From positions 87,446,334 to 87,510,333 of the forward strand of contig JAUPFV010000004.1 in NCBI GenBank assembly GCA_036936605.1: a stretch of DNA of 64,000 nt. The letters run 5' to 3'. The DNA comes from Limnanthes douglasii subsp. nivea. Its lineage: Eukaryota > Streptophyta > Magnoliopsida > Brassicales > Limnanthaceae. Positions 42,980 through 52,221 of this stretch are shown here, piece after piece; position 1 is the first letter of the stretch; each line of letters opens with the position of its first letter. The notes beneath the pieces were generated by a model. It had not been told where the DNA came from and ran no database searches. It was given only the letters and a program-made list of their open reading frames with translations. Made by a program: the position numbers and the translations under genes.

Positions 42980-44133
42980 GGGAATTGTTAAAAAAAAACC
43001 GAAACTATTCTGCGAAGTCGTTTTTTTTGTTTTTCAATATTTACAAAATTGTCACTAGGTAAAAAATTCAAATTATCTTTAAAAGTTTATTTAATTACGT
43101 TTTATGCCATTATTTACTTCATGAAATTGCAAAACAGAAAATCTACCATAACCTAACATTTTACTTTCTAAAACTCACTAAAATCATAAAAACTCAAAAC
43201 TTAAACTAACTCAAAACTTAAACTAACCAAAATCCTTTGTTTTCAACTTTGTAAAATTTAATAAAATGTTAGCAAAACTTGCCGAAATGGTAACAAAACT
43301 TGTTTTTCTACAAACCAACATGAACAATGACCATTCTATCTTTCTCTTTTTTTGAAAAAATGATTATAAAAAGAAAATAAAAAAATGTCTGTATCCGCTA
43401 GACGATGACGTTCGGGTGGTGTTCTTCGTCATCATCTTGTCAAAGAAGATGATACTTTCCGCCGGGCAAATGGCGTACACGATGGTGGTGATGTCATTGC
43501 ATGGCGTACAGACCCCTGTCTCCGCCGTGCAATGGCGTACAGATCTCTGTTTCTGCCGTGCAATGGCGGATAGACTCCTGTTTCCGCCAAGCAATGGCGT
43601 CAACACCATCATGTCCGCCATTGCATTGGCGGACAGACCTGTATCGTTTTTTCTAATTTTTTAACATTTATCTTTTAATTTTGTCTTTTTTTGTAATATT
43701 TTTGGTACGTTATCACTTACTAAAGACGTATACTAACTAAAAACAATATCAATTTATAGTAAAACAAAATACCCATTATGGTTTGAGAAACCTTTCGAAT
43801 AACTACGATGTAAATATGGTTTTTTTTTTTGCAAAAAAGTCATTTAAGTGTTATGATATATGATTAAGTGGTTGTGAAGGCTAGAAGTAACATTTTAATT
43901 GATAATGATAGTGTTAACTTCTTTAGATTTAGTTTTAGTTCTGTATGTTTAGAGAGAGAAGATAGAGATATTTTATTTTTTTGAAATTATGATAACTTCA
44001 CAAAGTAATTTCTTATATTTATACGATTCGTGAATGACAAAATCGTCAAAAAAAATAACTTCACGGAGTAATTTTTAAAATTCGAAACAAGCGACTTCAC
44101 GGAGTAAAAATGACTATTTTTTTAACAATTCCC
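42980..44133. mobile_element. Non-autonomous Mutator-like element with 9-bp TSD
   Basis: The ends are inverted repeats GGGAATTGTTAAAAAAA (42980-42996) and its complement (44117-44133). Weaker inverted similarity continues inward (TATTCTGCGAAGTCG on the left against TACTCCGTGAAGTCG on the right). The flanks are exact 9-bp copies of ATAAATGAC (42971-42979 and 44134-44142), the length typical of Mutator elements. No transposase is present. The right end has three copies of a CTTCAC(G/A)(G/A)AGTAA motif (about 43994, 44056 and 44091). The interior carries a GC-rich minisatellite (43508-43640). Confidence 0.8.
43508..43640. repeat. GC-rich minisatellite, about four 31-32 bp units
   Basis: Units begin at about 43514, 43545, 43577 and 43609 and share CTGTNTCCGCC followed by GCAATGGCG. 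They lie inside frames on both strands (82 and 85 codons), which look repeat-derived. The GC-rich block contrasts with its AT-rich host element and could be captured DNA. Confidence 0.65.
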
Positions 44134-44244
44134 ATAAATGACATGACATGGCTAAAAAAACATGTACGGTGAAGCAGGCAAACAGACCACCAAAAGCCCA
44201 TTATGCTCATTTGTATAAGCATAAAAATAGCCATTTATATTTTA

Positions 44245-44461
44245 TTTTATCGAAAGGAACCTGCAGCCGCTACTCAGAGTGCAATGAGTGCGCACAAGAT
44301 AAACCCTCAGTCTGACGCGATAGCCTGCAAACCAACGCTAGAAGGTAAACCACACAAAGTGACAGGCTCAGCCAAGAAAGCATATGCAAAAGGGACTCGA
44401 ACTCATGACCTTTGGTCACAAAAGTATCATACTCAACCAACTCGACTACCCCCTTAGGGGC
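44245..44461 (-). mobile_element. tRNA-derived SINE
   Basis: On the minus strand the element starts near 44461 with GGCGCCCCTAAGGGGGTAG. It has a polymerase III A box TAGTCGAGTTGG (44448-44437) and a B box GTTCGAGTC (44402-44394), spaced about 35 nt apart as in tRNA genes. A unique body follows, with an A/T-rich 3' tail near 44245. Exact 14-bp duplications GCCATTTATATTTT flank it (44231-44244 and 44462-44475). Total length is about 217 bp, normal for plant SINEs. Confidence 0.85.
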
Positions 44462-44475
44462 GCCATTTATATTTT

Positions 44476-45683
44476 GGAGGTGGGTACAAAGAAAAAAATG
44501 CTTTCTCTTGAAGCCCTAGGAAGAAGATTTATGTTTCCAGTTATTTTGTTAGTATCAATTCCCTCCGGCAATAATATGATAAGATATTATAAATTATTTA
44601 GATTTTGGAAACAAAACACAAATTAGTATTTACAAATTTTATTGATATACAATTTATATTTTCTCAAAATTTAGTCTAAATGTTTTACTAAAACCCTAAA
44701 TCTCTCAAAATATCCATTTAAAAAAATTACGATTTTCAAAATCCAACTCCACAGCGTTGTTAAGGTACGTATTATTTAGCTTTATGTAAATTTTTTCAAG
44801 TTAGATATATAATTTTAGTGGTACTTAGGGTTAAAAATTCTGTATGAAAAATCAAAATTTGAATTTATAGCTGTTTTGATTTCTAGTTACTTTTATAGTT
44901 TAAGTTAGTTTCATATCATGTTTTGGGTGTATTTTTGTTAGATTTGGTCAAATATATAATGATATATAAGTTGAGGGTAACCATTGTTGTCGATGTGAAT
45001 TCGCGCATCTTGGATGCAACGAACATTTGAATTCACGCATAAATCATGCGTGAATCCTTCTATTCTTCGCACAATGGATGCGTGAACCGGATGCTGCAAC
45101 ATGATTTTGCATGCTGCATTTATAAGTTTAATGTTTACAGTTTTGGTGTTGTCTTGTTGAAATTGATTAGTGAAAAACAAGCTATTGACAACACAAAGAC
45201 GAATTAAAAATAAATTTTGATTACATGGATAAGTGATAACACTTTAGTAAATCTGTTTGTGTTTATATACGAGGTCTGTTTAAATCTTCATGTGTAGTCT
45301 CTTTTTTGTCTCATCGTAATAAGCTTCCAATTGTTCATAATCCGTCTCCTGAACATGGAAGAGTAATTAGATGACAAATAAAAAGCGCAAGAGCGTGAAC
45401 GAACAGTGGCTGAAGCTATGGAATGAGATTTGAATTCCAAAAAAAGAATTCAGAATTGTATTAAAACGAACGTGGATTTGTACAAAAAAATGTACGTTAT
45501 TATTGTATTTACATCACAAATCACATATTTACATCTATTAAATAATTCTAAAATAATAAAATATTAAAATATTTGTATAAATTTAAGTATGTTTTTTATT
45601 ATGACATTCCATCTGCTCATCATCTGCGTCTTGATTGCCTGAATCAAGCGTTCTCTTTATCTGAGCCTTCCTCTGCTCCTCCA
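44476..45683. other. Spacer with an exon-like fragment
   Basis: Mostly featureless. At 45348-45280 on the minus strand, a TTCAG acceptor-like site is followed by 22 codons (ETDYEQLEAYYDETKKRLHM then KI) and a stop, which reads like a last exon. Between 45000 and 45120 there are repeated GAATTCACGCAT and ATGCGTGAA motifs, some inverted. Confidence 0.35.
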
Positions 45684-47040
45684 TGGATCATCAACAGAGT
45701 AATAACTCCCTAACACAGAGTTTCCCAGCCTTCAGTACAACCAAACTGAGCCAAAAACAACCACAAAGTCGCAATACGTGGACCTGTTCAAACCAAGATC
45801 TAAAACAAATGAATACAAACCTGAAGATATTCAGTTCAAAAAATATCACATAGCAATCCAATTCTCAAAAGTTGATAAGGAAAATTTAATTGAATCAACA
45901 AGATATACATTAATTGGAAAAAATTCAGCAGGCATCCCCAAAAAACCTCTCTTAACCAAATTCATAAATGACAGAAGATTCAAAGGTAATCATATTATCT
46001 CAACATGAGATGCTCATCACCTTCTTTTCGAATTAACGCTAAATGAGGACCTATGTAACCTATGGAGCAGAACATCCTGGACTATAGGTAACACGGTGAT
46101 GAGAGTTCTTAAGTGGTATCCTGATTTCAACTCAAAAATTGAGAGCCCCATCACACCAATCTGGATAAGAATATCTAAGGTGCCAGAATATCTCTTCAAT
46201 GAAAATATTATAGAGTCTATGGCTGCAACAATAGGAAATACTATCAAGACATGGATTCCAGAAAGAAATCAGGCTCTATACAATGTTGTCTACGTCTGGG
46301 CTGAGATGGATATTGCTAGCAAACTGCAAAGCCATATCTGGGTAGGATTCGGAGAAAATGATGTGTGTTGGTTGGAGTTGGGCTACGAAAATATCCCTTT
46401 CTATTGCCATGAGTGTAATCATATAGGTCATAGCCAACATTTTTGCAAGAAACAACCCAAATCCTTTCGGAAAATGCAAGAATATCACAAACCAAATCAG
46501 CAACCACCAGCCTATAATCCACCAGAAAAAACTAAACGGAACCTTAAATCCATGATCAGAATCCCTCAACAAAACTCAAGTACTCAGAGACCTGTTGATA
46601 AAAGCCAAAACCAAAACCAAAATCAGCAGCATGATCAGAAAACTGATAAAAGAAAAAAGAGAAGTGCAAGATCAAAAGATACTCAAAGCAATGATGAATA
46701 CGAGGATGAGACTACTAACCGTTTATCTGGTTACCACACTCCAAACCAAAGCAACATTCGAATTCTACCTATTACCCCAATCCTAATGAAAAAAGATATC
46801 AGTCTAAAAAACCTAAGTAAACCTTCCGAAAATCAACTCGCAACCAAGAAATCTATCCATACCTCTCCAAAACTCAACAAATTTGGTAGTCTTCCCATAA
46901 CTCCTCTTACCACTATACATGAAATCAAAGCTATTGGAAAGATCCTGAGCAGAAAATCAAAAAAAGTAAAGTTAAAACCACAAAAAGGATTAAACACAAC
47001 CAAGGTCATACACTTCAAAGGGTCGGCCAAGCATCACTGA
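45684..47040 (+). pseudogene. LINE ORF1 (DUF4283-like plus CCHC knuckle)
   Basis: This is the nucleic-acid-binding first protein of a plant LINE. After an ATG at 45684 and an early frameshift, the main frame runs from 45778 to 47040 with one TGA at 46006 in place of Trp. The N-terminal half is DUF4283-like (IQFSKVDKENLIESTRYTLI, LRVLKWYPDFN-like, TPIWIRISKVPEYLFNENII, YENIPFYC). A zinc knuckle CHECNHIGHSQHFC lies at about 46406-46447. The tail is basic and rich in Gln, Asn and Lys. The expected ORF2 does not follow. Confidence 0.8.
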
Positions 47041-47410
47041 AATCTCTAAATGTCTTTTTCAATCCTATATTCTCAGGATGGCCAACTGAGAATGAATGTT
47101 GAAAGTCCAAAAGCTAAGATGCAGCTTCAAGTCTAATATCTTTCATGAATCAATCAAATTGCTGACCATTCATTAGAAATCTAACTACGGTTTTTCTCGG
47201 GAGTTTTTTCAAATAAATTCACTGTTATTTTGAGCTTATTTTGTAAGCTGGAAAGATTTGCAGCTGACGAGGAGGAGATTCGTCCTTCATTATGATCAAG
47301 ATTATCTGAAGAGATACTGAAAATTAGCGACGAAATGATTCGTGAAGACATAAAGAATTTTGGATAATCTGCAGACCCCAAGTGGTGAATCAGAAGAGTA
47401 CCTGTAAAAA
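47041..47410. other. Spacer between LINE ORF1 and the DJ-1 fragment
   Basis: No endonuclease or RT text of a LINE ORF2 is visible. A minus-strand frame (47181-47381) has no resemblance to a known family. Confidence 0.4.
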
Positions 47411-47673
47411 AGGTTTGAAAACTTTTTCACCAAGTCCAAAACAGATGCGTTCATAGCTAGATATTTTGGAGCTCGTCCTCCTGGTATCACCAACCCGAGT
47501 CTAATGACCAGACGCGTCATGAATGGCGGTTCAGAGACCTTCTTGTCGGGAAATACGGCATCAACCACATATCCATAGGCTTGCAATGCTTAGAAAGGAA
47601 CCATCGCCTCGCAATCTTCCATGTAATCGTCGCTCAAGAGTAGTAGAGTTTTTGGAGGGAATAAGCTCGTCAT
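47411..47673 (-). pseudogene. DJ-1/PfpI family (DJ-1 homolog D / YLS5-like) pseudogene fragment
   Basis: Plant DJ-1D-like proteins are glyoxalase/deglycase-type enzymes made of two DJ-1/PfpI domains. From ATG 47673 the minus strand reads MTSLFPPKTLLLLSDDYMED, then CEAMVPF, a TAA stop where Gln is expected, then ALQAYGYVVDAVFPDKK. About 40 residues are missing. The frame resumes as LVIPGGRAPKYLAMNASVLD and LVKKFSN. The DYMEDxExMVPF and VIPGGRAPEYLA blocks are hallmarks of the family. Similarity ends at about 47411, before the catalytic-Cys segment. It is a dead fragment of one domain. Confidence 0.8.
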
Positions 47674-47998
47674 TTCACAAATTCTAAGGGGTGGAGAGAG
47701 AGACTGAGATGACGATGATCCAATTACATCTTTCCGGAGCGCTCAGAACACTAATTACAAGAGAAATAATCGATTTGGAGAAAAATAAGAAGAAAGATAT
47801 CTAGCTGTTGTTAAACCTATGGAGTTTTAAGTAGAATAAGAAATTAGGATTACGTTACTTTGTGTCTCGAATTAGGCCTGGTCGTTTGTTTAAATTGAAT
47901 CCCCTATCTCTAATCCACTTTTATTTGTAAGGTCTTATTTTGGTCTAGACTAAATTTTTTAAATATAAGACTTTTTAGATTAAAAAAAAGTATGTTTT

Positions 47999-48023
47999 TA
48001 TATATATATATATATATATATAT
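47999..48023. repeat. (TA)n microsatellite
   Basis: About 25 bp of alternating T and A, some 450 bp upstream of the A20/AN1 gene. Confidence 0.9.
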
Positions 48024-48349
48024 TTAGTGTTCATTGCAACCCTATAGGTAATTGTGTAAGTTAACATGCTCTACCCTAACAAAAATAGATCTGTTTTACC
48101 CTAACACAAAAATTAATTTAATAATATAAGTTAACAAAAAAATCCACCTAACGTTTTCACTTTGTTATTTCTAAAAAATAAACAGCAAAACAAAAAAAAA
48201 TCGAAAAAAAAAAATGGAAAAATATAATTTTCGTGACACACAAGAAAAAAAAAGTTGATACGCGTCTCTACGAGGCCCATATTCCACCTCCATCCATTAC
48301 CGACCTTTCGATCTCTTCAAAACCACATTCACCTTTTTTTCTCAAACCC

Positions 48350-48425
48350 AAATTCATCCTTCTTTTCATTTTCTCTTTCTCTTTCTCTTTCTAAACCACA
48401 AAACTCTTCATTCTCTCTCTTCCTC
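48350..48425 (+). promoter_or_regulatory. CT-rich leader upstream of the A20/AN1 gene
   Basis: Pyrimidine-rich sequence with repeated TCTTTC units (about 48366-48398) and TTCTCTCTCTTCCTCTC lies 55-130 bp upstream of the start codon. CT-rich leaders are common in plant 5' UTRs. No clear TATA box was assigned. Confidence 0.45.
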
Positions 48426-48478
48426 TCAAACATTTTTTTATAATTTTCTTTGAATTTTGTTTCCAGAATCCATCAGAG

Positions 48479-48967
48479 ATGGCACAAAAAACAGAGAACG
48501 AAGAAACGGAGTTTAAAGTACACGAAACCTTATCTCTCTGCATCAACAACTGCGGCGTCACCGGCAATCCAGCCACCAAAAACATGTGCCAAAACTGCTT
48601 CACCGCTACCACCACATCTTCCTCCGTCGCCACCTCCAAAATATTGAAAAAAACGCCAAGATCTACGCGTTTACGTTCCCCTCTCCGATCCGGGTCGTCA
48701 AAGCCGGAGCCAGTCAGTAACGGTGTCGAAACCGAGCGAAGAGACGACAGAGAGGCCGCTACGGAACAAAAATCGGTGAACCGGTGCTCTGGCTGCAGAA
48801 GAAAGGTCGGGTTGACCGGATTTAGATGTCGGTGCGGCGAGCTATTCTGCTCGGAACACCGATACTCCGATCGCCACGATTGTAGCTACGACTACAAAGC
48901 GGCGGGACGTGAGGCTATTGCTAGGGAGAATCCCGTCGTGAAGGCTGCAAAGATTGTAAGAGCTTAA
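48479..48967 (+). CDS. A20/AN1 zinc-finger stress-associated protein (SAP), 162 aa
   Basis: This is the only intact host gene in the window. Plant SAP proteins carry an A20 finger, which binds ubiquitin or acts in ubiquitin ligation, and a C-terminal AN1 finger, and are typically induced by abiotic stress. The A20 finger spans residues 21-40 ([20 protein letters not shown]; Cys 21, 25, 37, 40). The linker (41-100) is Ser/Thr-rich and basic, then acidic. The AN1 finger uses Cys 103, 106, 117, 119, 124, His 127, His 133 and Cys 135. The tail [20 protein letters not shown] is the family signature. The start (ATG 48479) gives the usual N-terminal length, and there is no intron, as is typical. All metal ligands are present. 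Confidence 0.95.
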   Translation: MAQKTENEETEFKVHETLSLCINNCGVTGNPATKNMCQNCFTATTTSSSVATSKILKKTPRSTRLRSPLRSGSSKPEPVSNGVETERRDDREAATEQKSVNRCSGCRRKVGLTGFRCRCGELFCSEHRYSDRHDCSYDYKAAGREAIARENPVVKAAKIVRA

Positions 48968-50090
48968 AATTGAAACTATAAAAGTTGAATTTCCTAATTT
49001 GTTAGATCAAGCTATATCCATCCAAACTAGGAAAAAACTCAAGAGAAAGAGAAAAGAGAGAACGAAGATGATATAAATGGCGAGATATTCTAGAAAATCA
49101 TATGATTCCTTGTACGGTTGGTTATTCGAATATTGTTTTTTTTCAAATTTTAATATCTAGAAATGAAATATGGTTGTTGTTTTGTTCTGTGTATTTGGAT
49201 ATTAAGTTACGTGATGAACTGAATCAAAATGGCAGCCAGTTTGCAAATTTAATGATGATTCAGGGGCATTTCCGTCTTAACAATGTTGAAGTCGGCTTGA
49301 AAAAGGTGTGAGACCCCGTTGATAAGACAAGCGATATTTAAATTGATATTTTATAATTATATTATCGCGATATTTAATTGTGTTAGTTGGCGCCAATAAG
49401 TGAAGAACGCGTGTGTGGACGGCATAAAGAAGGCAAATATAAATAAAAAATTAAATATTGTTATTGAAAATGAGTTGTGGCTTTCGCGTAACTTCGTAAG
49501 GAAATTGGGCGGTGGTGGTTGTTAAATGAGAGAATATAGGAAACATATTAGGTCCATTATCGACATGAAAGTTATAATTTTCTGTTTATGGATTTAATTA
49601 AACCAAACTCTATTCTATTGTTTAAAGATCATTTCTATAGTATTCAAGAAAAGGAAACGATATCTCCTTACAAGACTGTTATCTAGAGAAAATACCATGG
49701 GTTTCTTTACAAGACTGTTATCTAGAGAATATACCATGGGTTTCTTTCTAATATTTTTATTAGATAGGTCCAAATTATTTTCGATTTCTTTAGTCTAAAA
49801 ATACTTTCGGATGATTTTTCTTACTATGTTTATTTTATTATTATATGTTATCTTTTCATGAATGAGTTATTATTAAAATTTCACCGGTTAAAACAAATCG
49901 AAAATACGATGTTATCATATTTTTTGAAAATATATTGAACAAAAATAAAAATAACAGTTATAAATGTGTAGCGTATGTCCGAAGAGTGACACAAAAGCCG
50001 TGAAAGAAAAAGCAATCAATACTTGATCTAATATGTTCAATTAATCTAATATGTTCAATTAAACAAATTAAGAGCACCACGACTCATTTG
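48968..50090. other. 3' flank of the SAP gene and intergenic DNA
   Basis: The first few hundred bases probably hold the 3' UTR. No gene is supported. A 69-codon plus-strand frame at 49102-49311 has no recognisable family. The 39-bp tandem duplication at 49670-49747 is listed separately. Confidence 0.5.
49670..49747. repeat. 39-bp tandem duplication
   Basis: ACAAGACTGTTATCTAGAGA and the following 19 bp occur twice in direct tandem (49670-49708 and 49709-49747) with one difference, which indicates a recent duplication. Confidence 0.9.
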
Positions 50091-50510
50091 TTCGACCTAA
50101 ACTTGACTAAACAAGTACAACAAAACAAAATAAATGGTTTTAAAATCTGTATGAAAATAGAAACAATGCAGATCTGTACAAATATAAAGATAATGCAGCT
50201 GCCATAGAAGGCGAGCAAAAGAACTTCAAGCCATAAAGGGAAGATGGCAGCTACAATCAAACACAAAAGCAGGCACGCCAAAGACTCTGAATCAGAGGTT
50301 AGAAAGCATGCGATATGATACCACAGAGGCGAGGATAGGAGATGAACTAAAAATACTAGCATTTCTCTCACACCAGACATGGTAGACAACAACACCAAAG
50401 CAGGTACGCCAAAAGTATCGACATCTGAAAGTAGGTCAGTTAGACGCCTCATGTATCCAAGAGACCCAATTGGTATTGTGACTCAAAGAAAACTCAAGCT
50501 TGGAGCTTGC

Positions 50511-50850
50511 GTAACTCCAAATGCATTGAGTGTAACTACAATAAAAGAGAATATGATAAAGGTTTAATGAAGCGGAATTACACAAAACACAGTTCATAGG
50601 GGTTTTAAGACCCCAACTTAGAAGCTTATCATTAGTGGATAATTTTCCATGGAAGGCGAGCTAAAGGACGAAGGAATGACGTAACCCAAAATGCATTTGG
50701 TGTAACTACAATCAAAGAGGATATAATAAAGGATCTGAAGCGGGATTACATAAAACACAGTTCATAGGGGTGTTAAGACCCCAACTCATAAGTTTATCCC
50801 AAGTGAATAATTTGCCATGGAAGGCGAGCCAAATGATGAAGGAATCACGA
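50511..50850. repeat. About 170-bp tandem duplication in the LINE tail
   Basis: Copies at 50511-50681 and 50682-50850 share GTAAC, AATGCATT, GTGTAACTACAAT, ACACAGTTCATAGGGGT, TTAAGACCCCAACT and CATGGAAGGCGAGC. They are diverged by roughly 15 percent by eye. Confidence 0.75.
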
Positions 50851-51056
50851 GGAATATTAAATTTATGCCAAACTAATCCTGCCAACCTGACGTAGGGGAC
50901 GGGTGTACGAATGACATTGTAGGTATCCCCGAGTGAATAATTTGTCATGGAAGACGAGCCAAATGACGAAGGAATCGCAAGGAATATTAAATTTATGCCA
51001 AACTAACCCCGCCAACCTGACGTGGGGCACACGTACGAATGGCATTGTAGGTATCC
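50799..51056. repeat. 129-bp tandem duplication in the LINE tail
   Basis: Copies at about 50799-50927 and 50928-51056 share GAGTGAATAATTTG, GCCAAATGA, GAATATTAAATTTATGCCAA and GAATG-CATTGTAGGTATCC. It overlaps the right copy of the neighbouring 170-bp duplication, so two separate duplication events occurred. Confidence 0.8.
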
Positions 51057-51771
51057 TTGATAATGAATTTGGTAGTTGCTCTTTTAGAAATCCAGTGGTG
51101 GATGTCATTAAAGAGGATGTTATGAGGAGAGAAGGAGAGGACGAGATGGTTAATCGCCTGTAAGGTTTGACGATTGTTAGCACTAACATACCTTAAATTA
51201 GTCGGCCAATTCTAGTGACCATCCGAAATGAATTTGGAAACCTTGAGGTTTCTCTCTAGACAAGAATCCCGGATAATGTTGTGGCCATAGTGATTCACCA
51301 ACGAGGTTGAGAGAAACAAAAGGTCAAAGCAGAAAAATGTTTTCTCCCTGTTACCAATCACGACCCAATACAAATTGCTAGCGATATGCGTAAGATTTAA
51401 AATTTTCCTTCAAGTCCATGAGGGAGAAGAGTCAATCTTTAAAGACCAAAAAGTTTTTATCTTTAATATTCTCATAGTATATCCAGTCAAACCATATTGA
51501 GTTGTTGAGTATGTTAACGATGAACCAAAATTATTTGAGGACAACCGCATGATTTCATATTTTTAGGTCTGTAATCCCAAGGCCACCCTCAGACTCGGGA
51601 AATGTTATAATAGACCATGCCACTTTAGCATCTGTAATCTTCATCTCATGGACAGAACCAAGAAAATAATGGAGAGATTGAGAAAGTTCTTTAAGAACTA
51701 TGGCAGGGAGAATGAAGATCAAAGACCAATAAACCTACCCCGCGAAAAGAACCGATTTAACGAGTTAAAGC

Positions 51772-52149
51772 TGATGAGTCCGGAAATATTCACTACTCAC
51801 TGTAGAAACCGGACAGGGGTAATCCGGACAATAATCACCCACTAAAGTATCCGGACATGACAAAATTATTAAGAACACTAAACACCTTTTGACTAAGCTA
51901 ATTGCTAATCTTCTTAATAAACTAATGGGTTTTTGAACTCGACCTAATTTCATAAGTTTGACCCGAAAGCCCATATGGCCCACAATTAAGGGTATAAATA
52001 CCCAACCACTTTCATTAATGAGGGTAATGAACATTTAATACAACCAGGCAGCTTAAATCTCTCACTACAAAACACTTAAACATTTAATACCCTTGAAATT
52101 TCACAAAACACCTGGCAAAATTACCCTTAGTAAAAAATAATCCACATCA
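51772..52149 (+). repeat. 5' LTR of element 3
   Basis: It runs from TGATGAGTCC to CCACATCA. The TATAAATA promoter box is at 51993-52000, inside GGGTATAAATACCC. Confidence 0.92.
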
Positions 52150-52152
52150 AAT

Positions 52153-52170
52153 TGGCGACCACGGTGGGAG
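52153..52170 (+). promoter_or_regulatory. Primer-binding site of element 3
   Basis: TGGCGACCACGGTGGGAG lies 3 nt after the 5' LTR. It differs from the element 1 site at one position. Confidence 0.78.
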
Positions 52171-52221
52171 AAGAAGGTGCCTGAATCTAGCATTTAAAAC
52201 CAGCAAGAAAAACCAGTTCTG

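Larger units (their letters stand above)
50130..51771 (-). pseudogene. LINE ORF2, C-terminal half and 3' end
   Basis: On the minus strand, from right to left: LPAIVLKELSQSLHYFLGS and PESEGGLGITDL (about 51740-51555), the conserved post-RT region of plant LINEs. Then comes the zinc-binding RT tail (RLAGLVWHKFNIPRDSFIIW, LAFHGKLFTWDKLMSWGLNT, CVLCN at about 50940-50735). The tail is duplicated in tandem (see 50511-51056). Stops and frameshifts are frequent. Element 3 inserted at 51771, and more of a LINE ORF2 reappears at 62590-63964. Confidence 0.75.

Noticed and set aside
43364..43664. Overlapping 82- and 85-codon ORFs inside the non-autonomous MULE
   Set aside because: Both derive from the GC-rich minisatellite, and the residues repeat with the DNA period. 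Not supported as genes.
44394..44448. Functional tRNA gene
   Set aside because: A and B boxes are present, but the acceptor and anticodon stems do not pair properly and the unit continues into a SINE body with target duplications.
44203..44457. 84-codon plus-strand ORF
   Set aside because: It runs antisense through the tRNA-derived SINE; its sequence is explained by the SINE body and its A and B boxes.
46276..46572. 98-codon minus-strand ORF opposite LINE ORF1
   Set aside because: The plus strand encodes the DUF4283-like and zinc-knuckle protein; this frame is its shadow.
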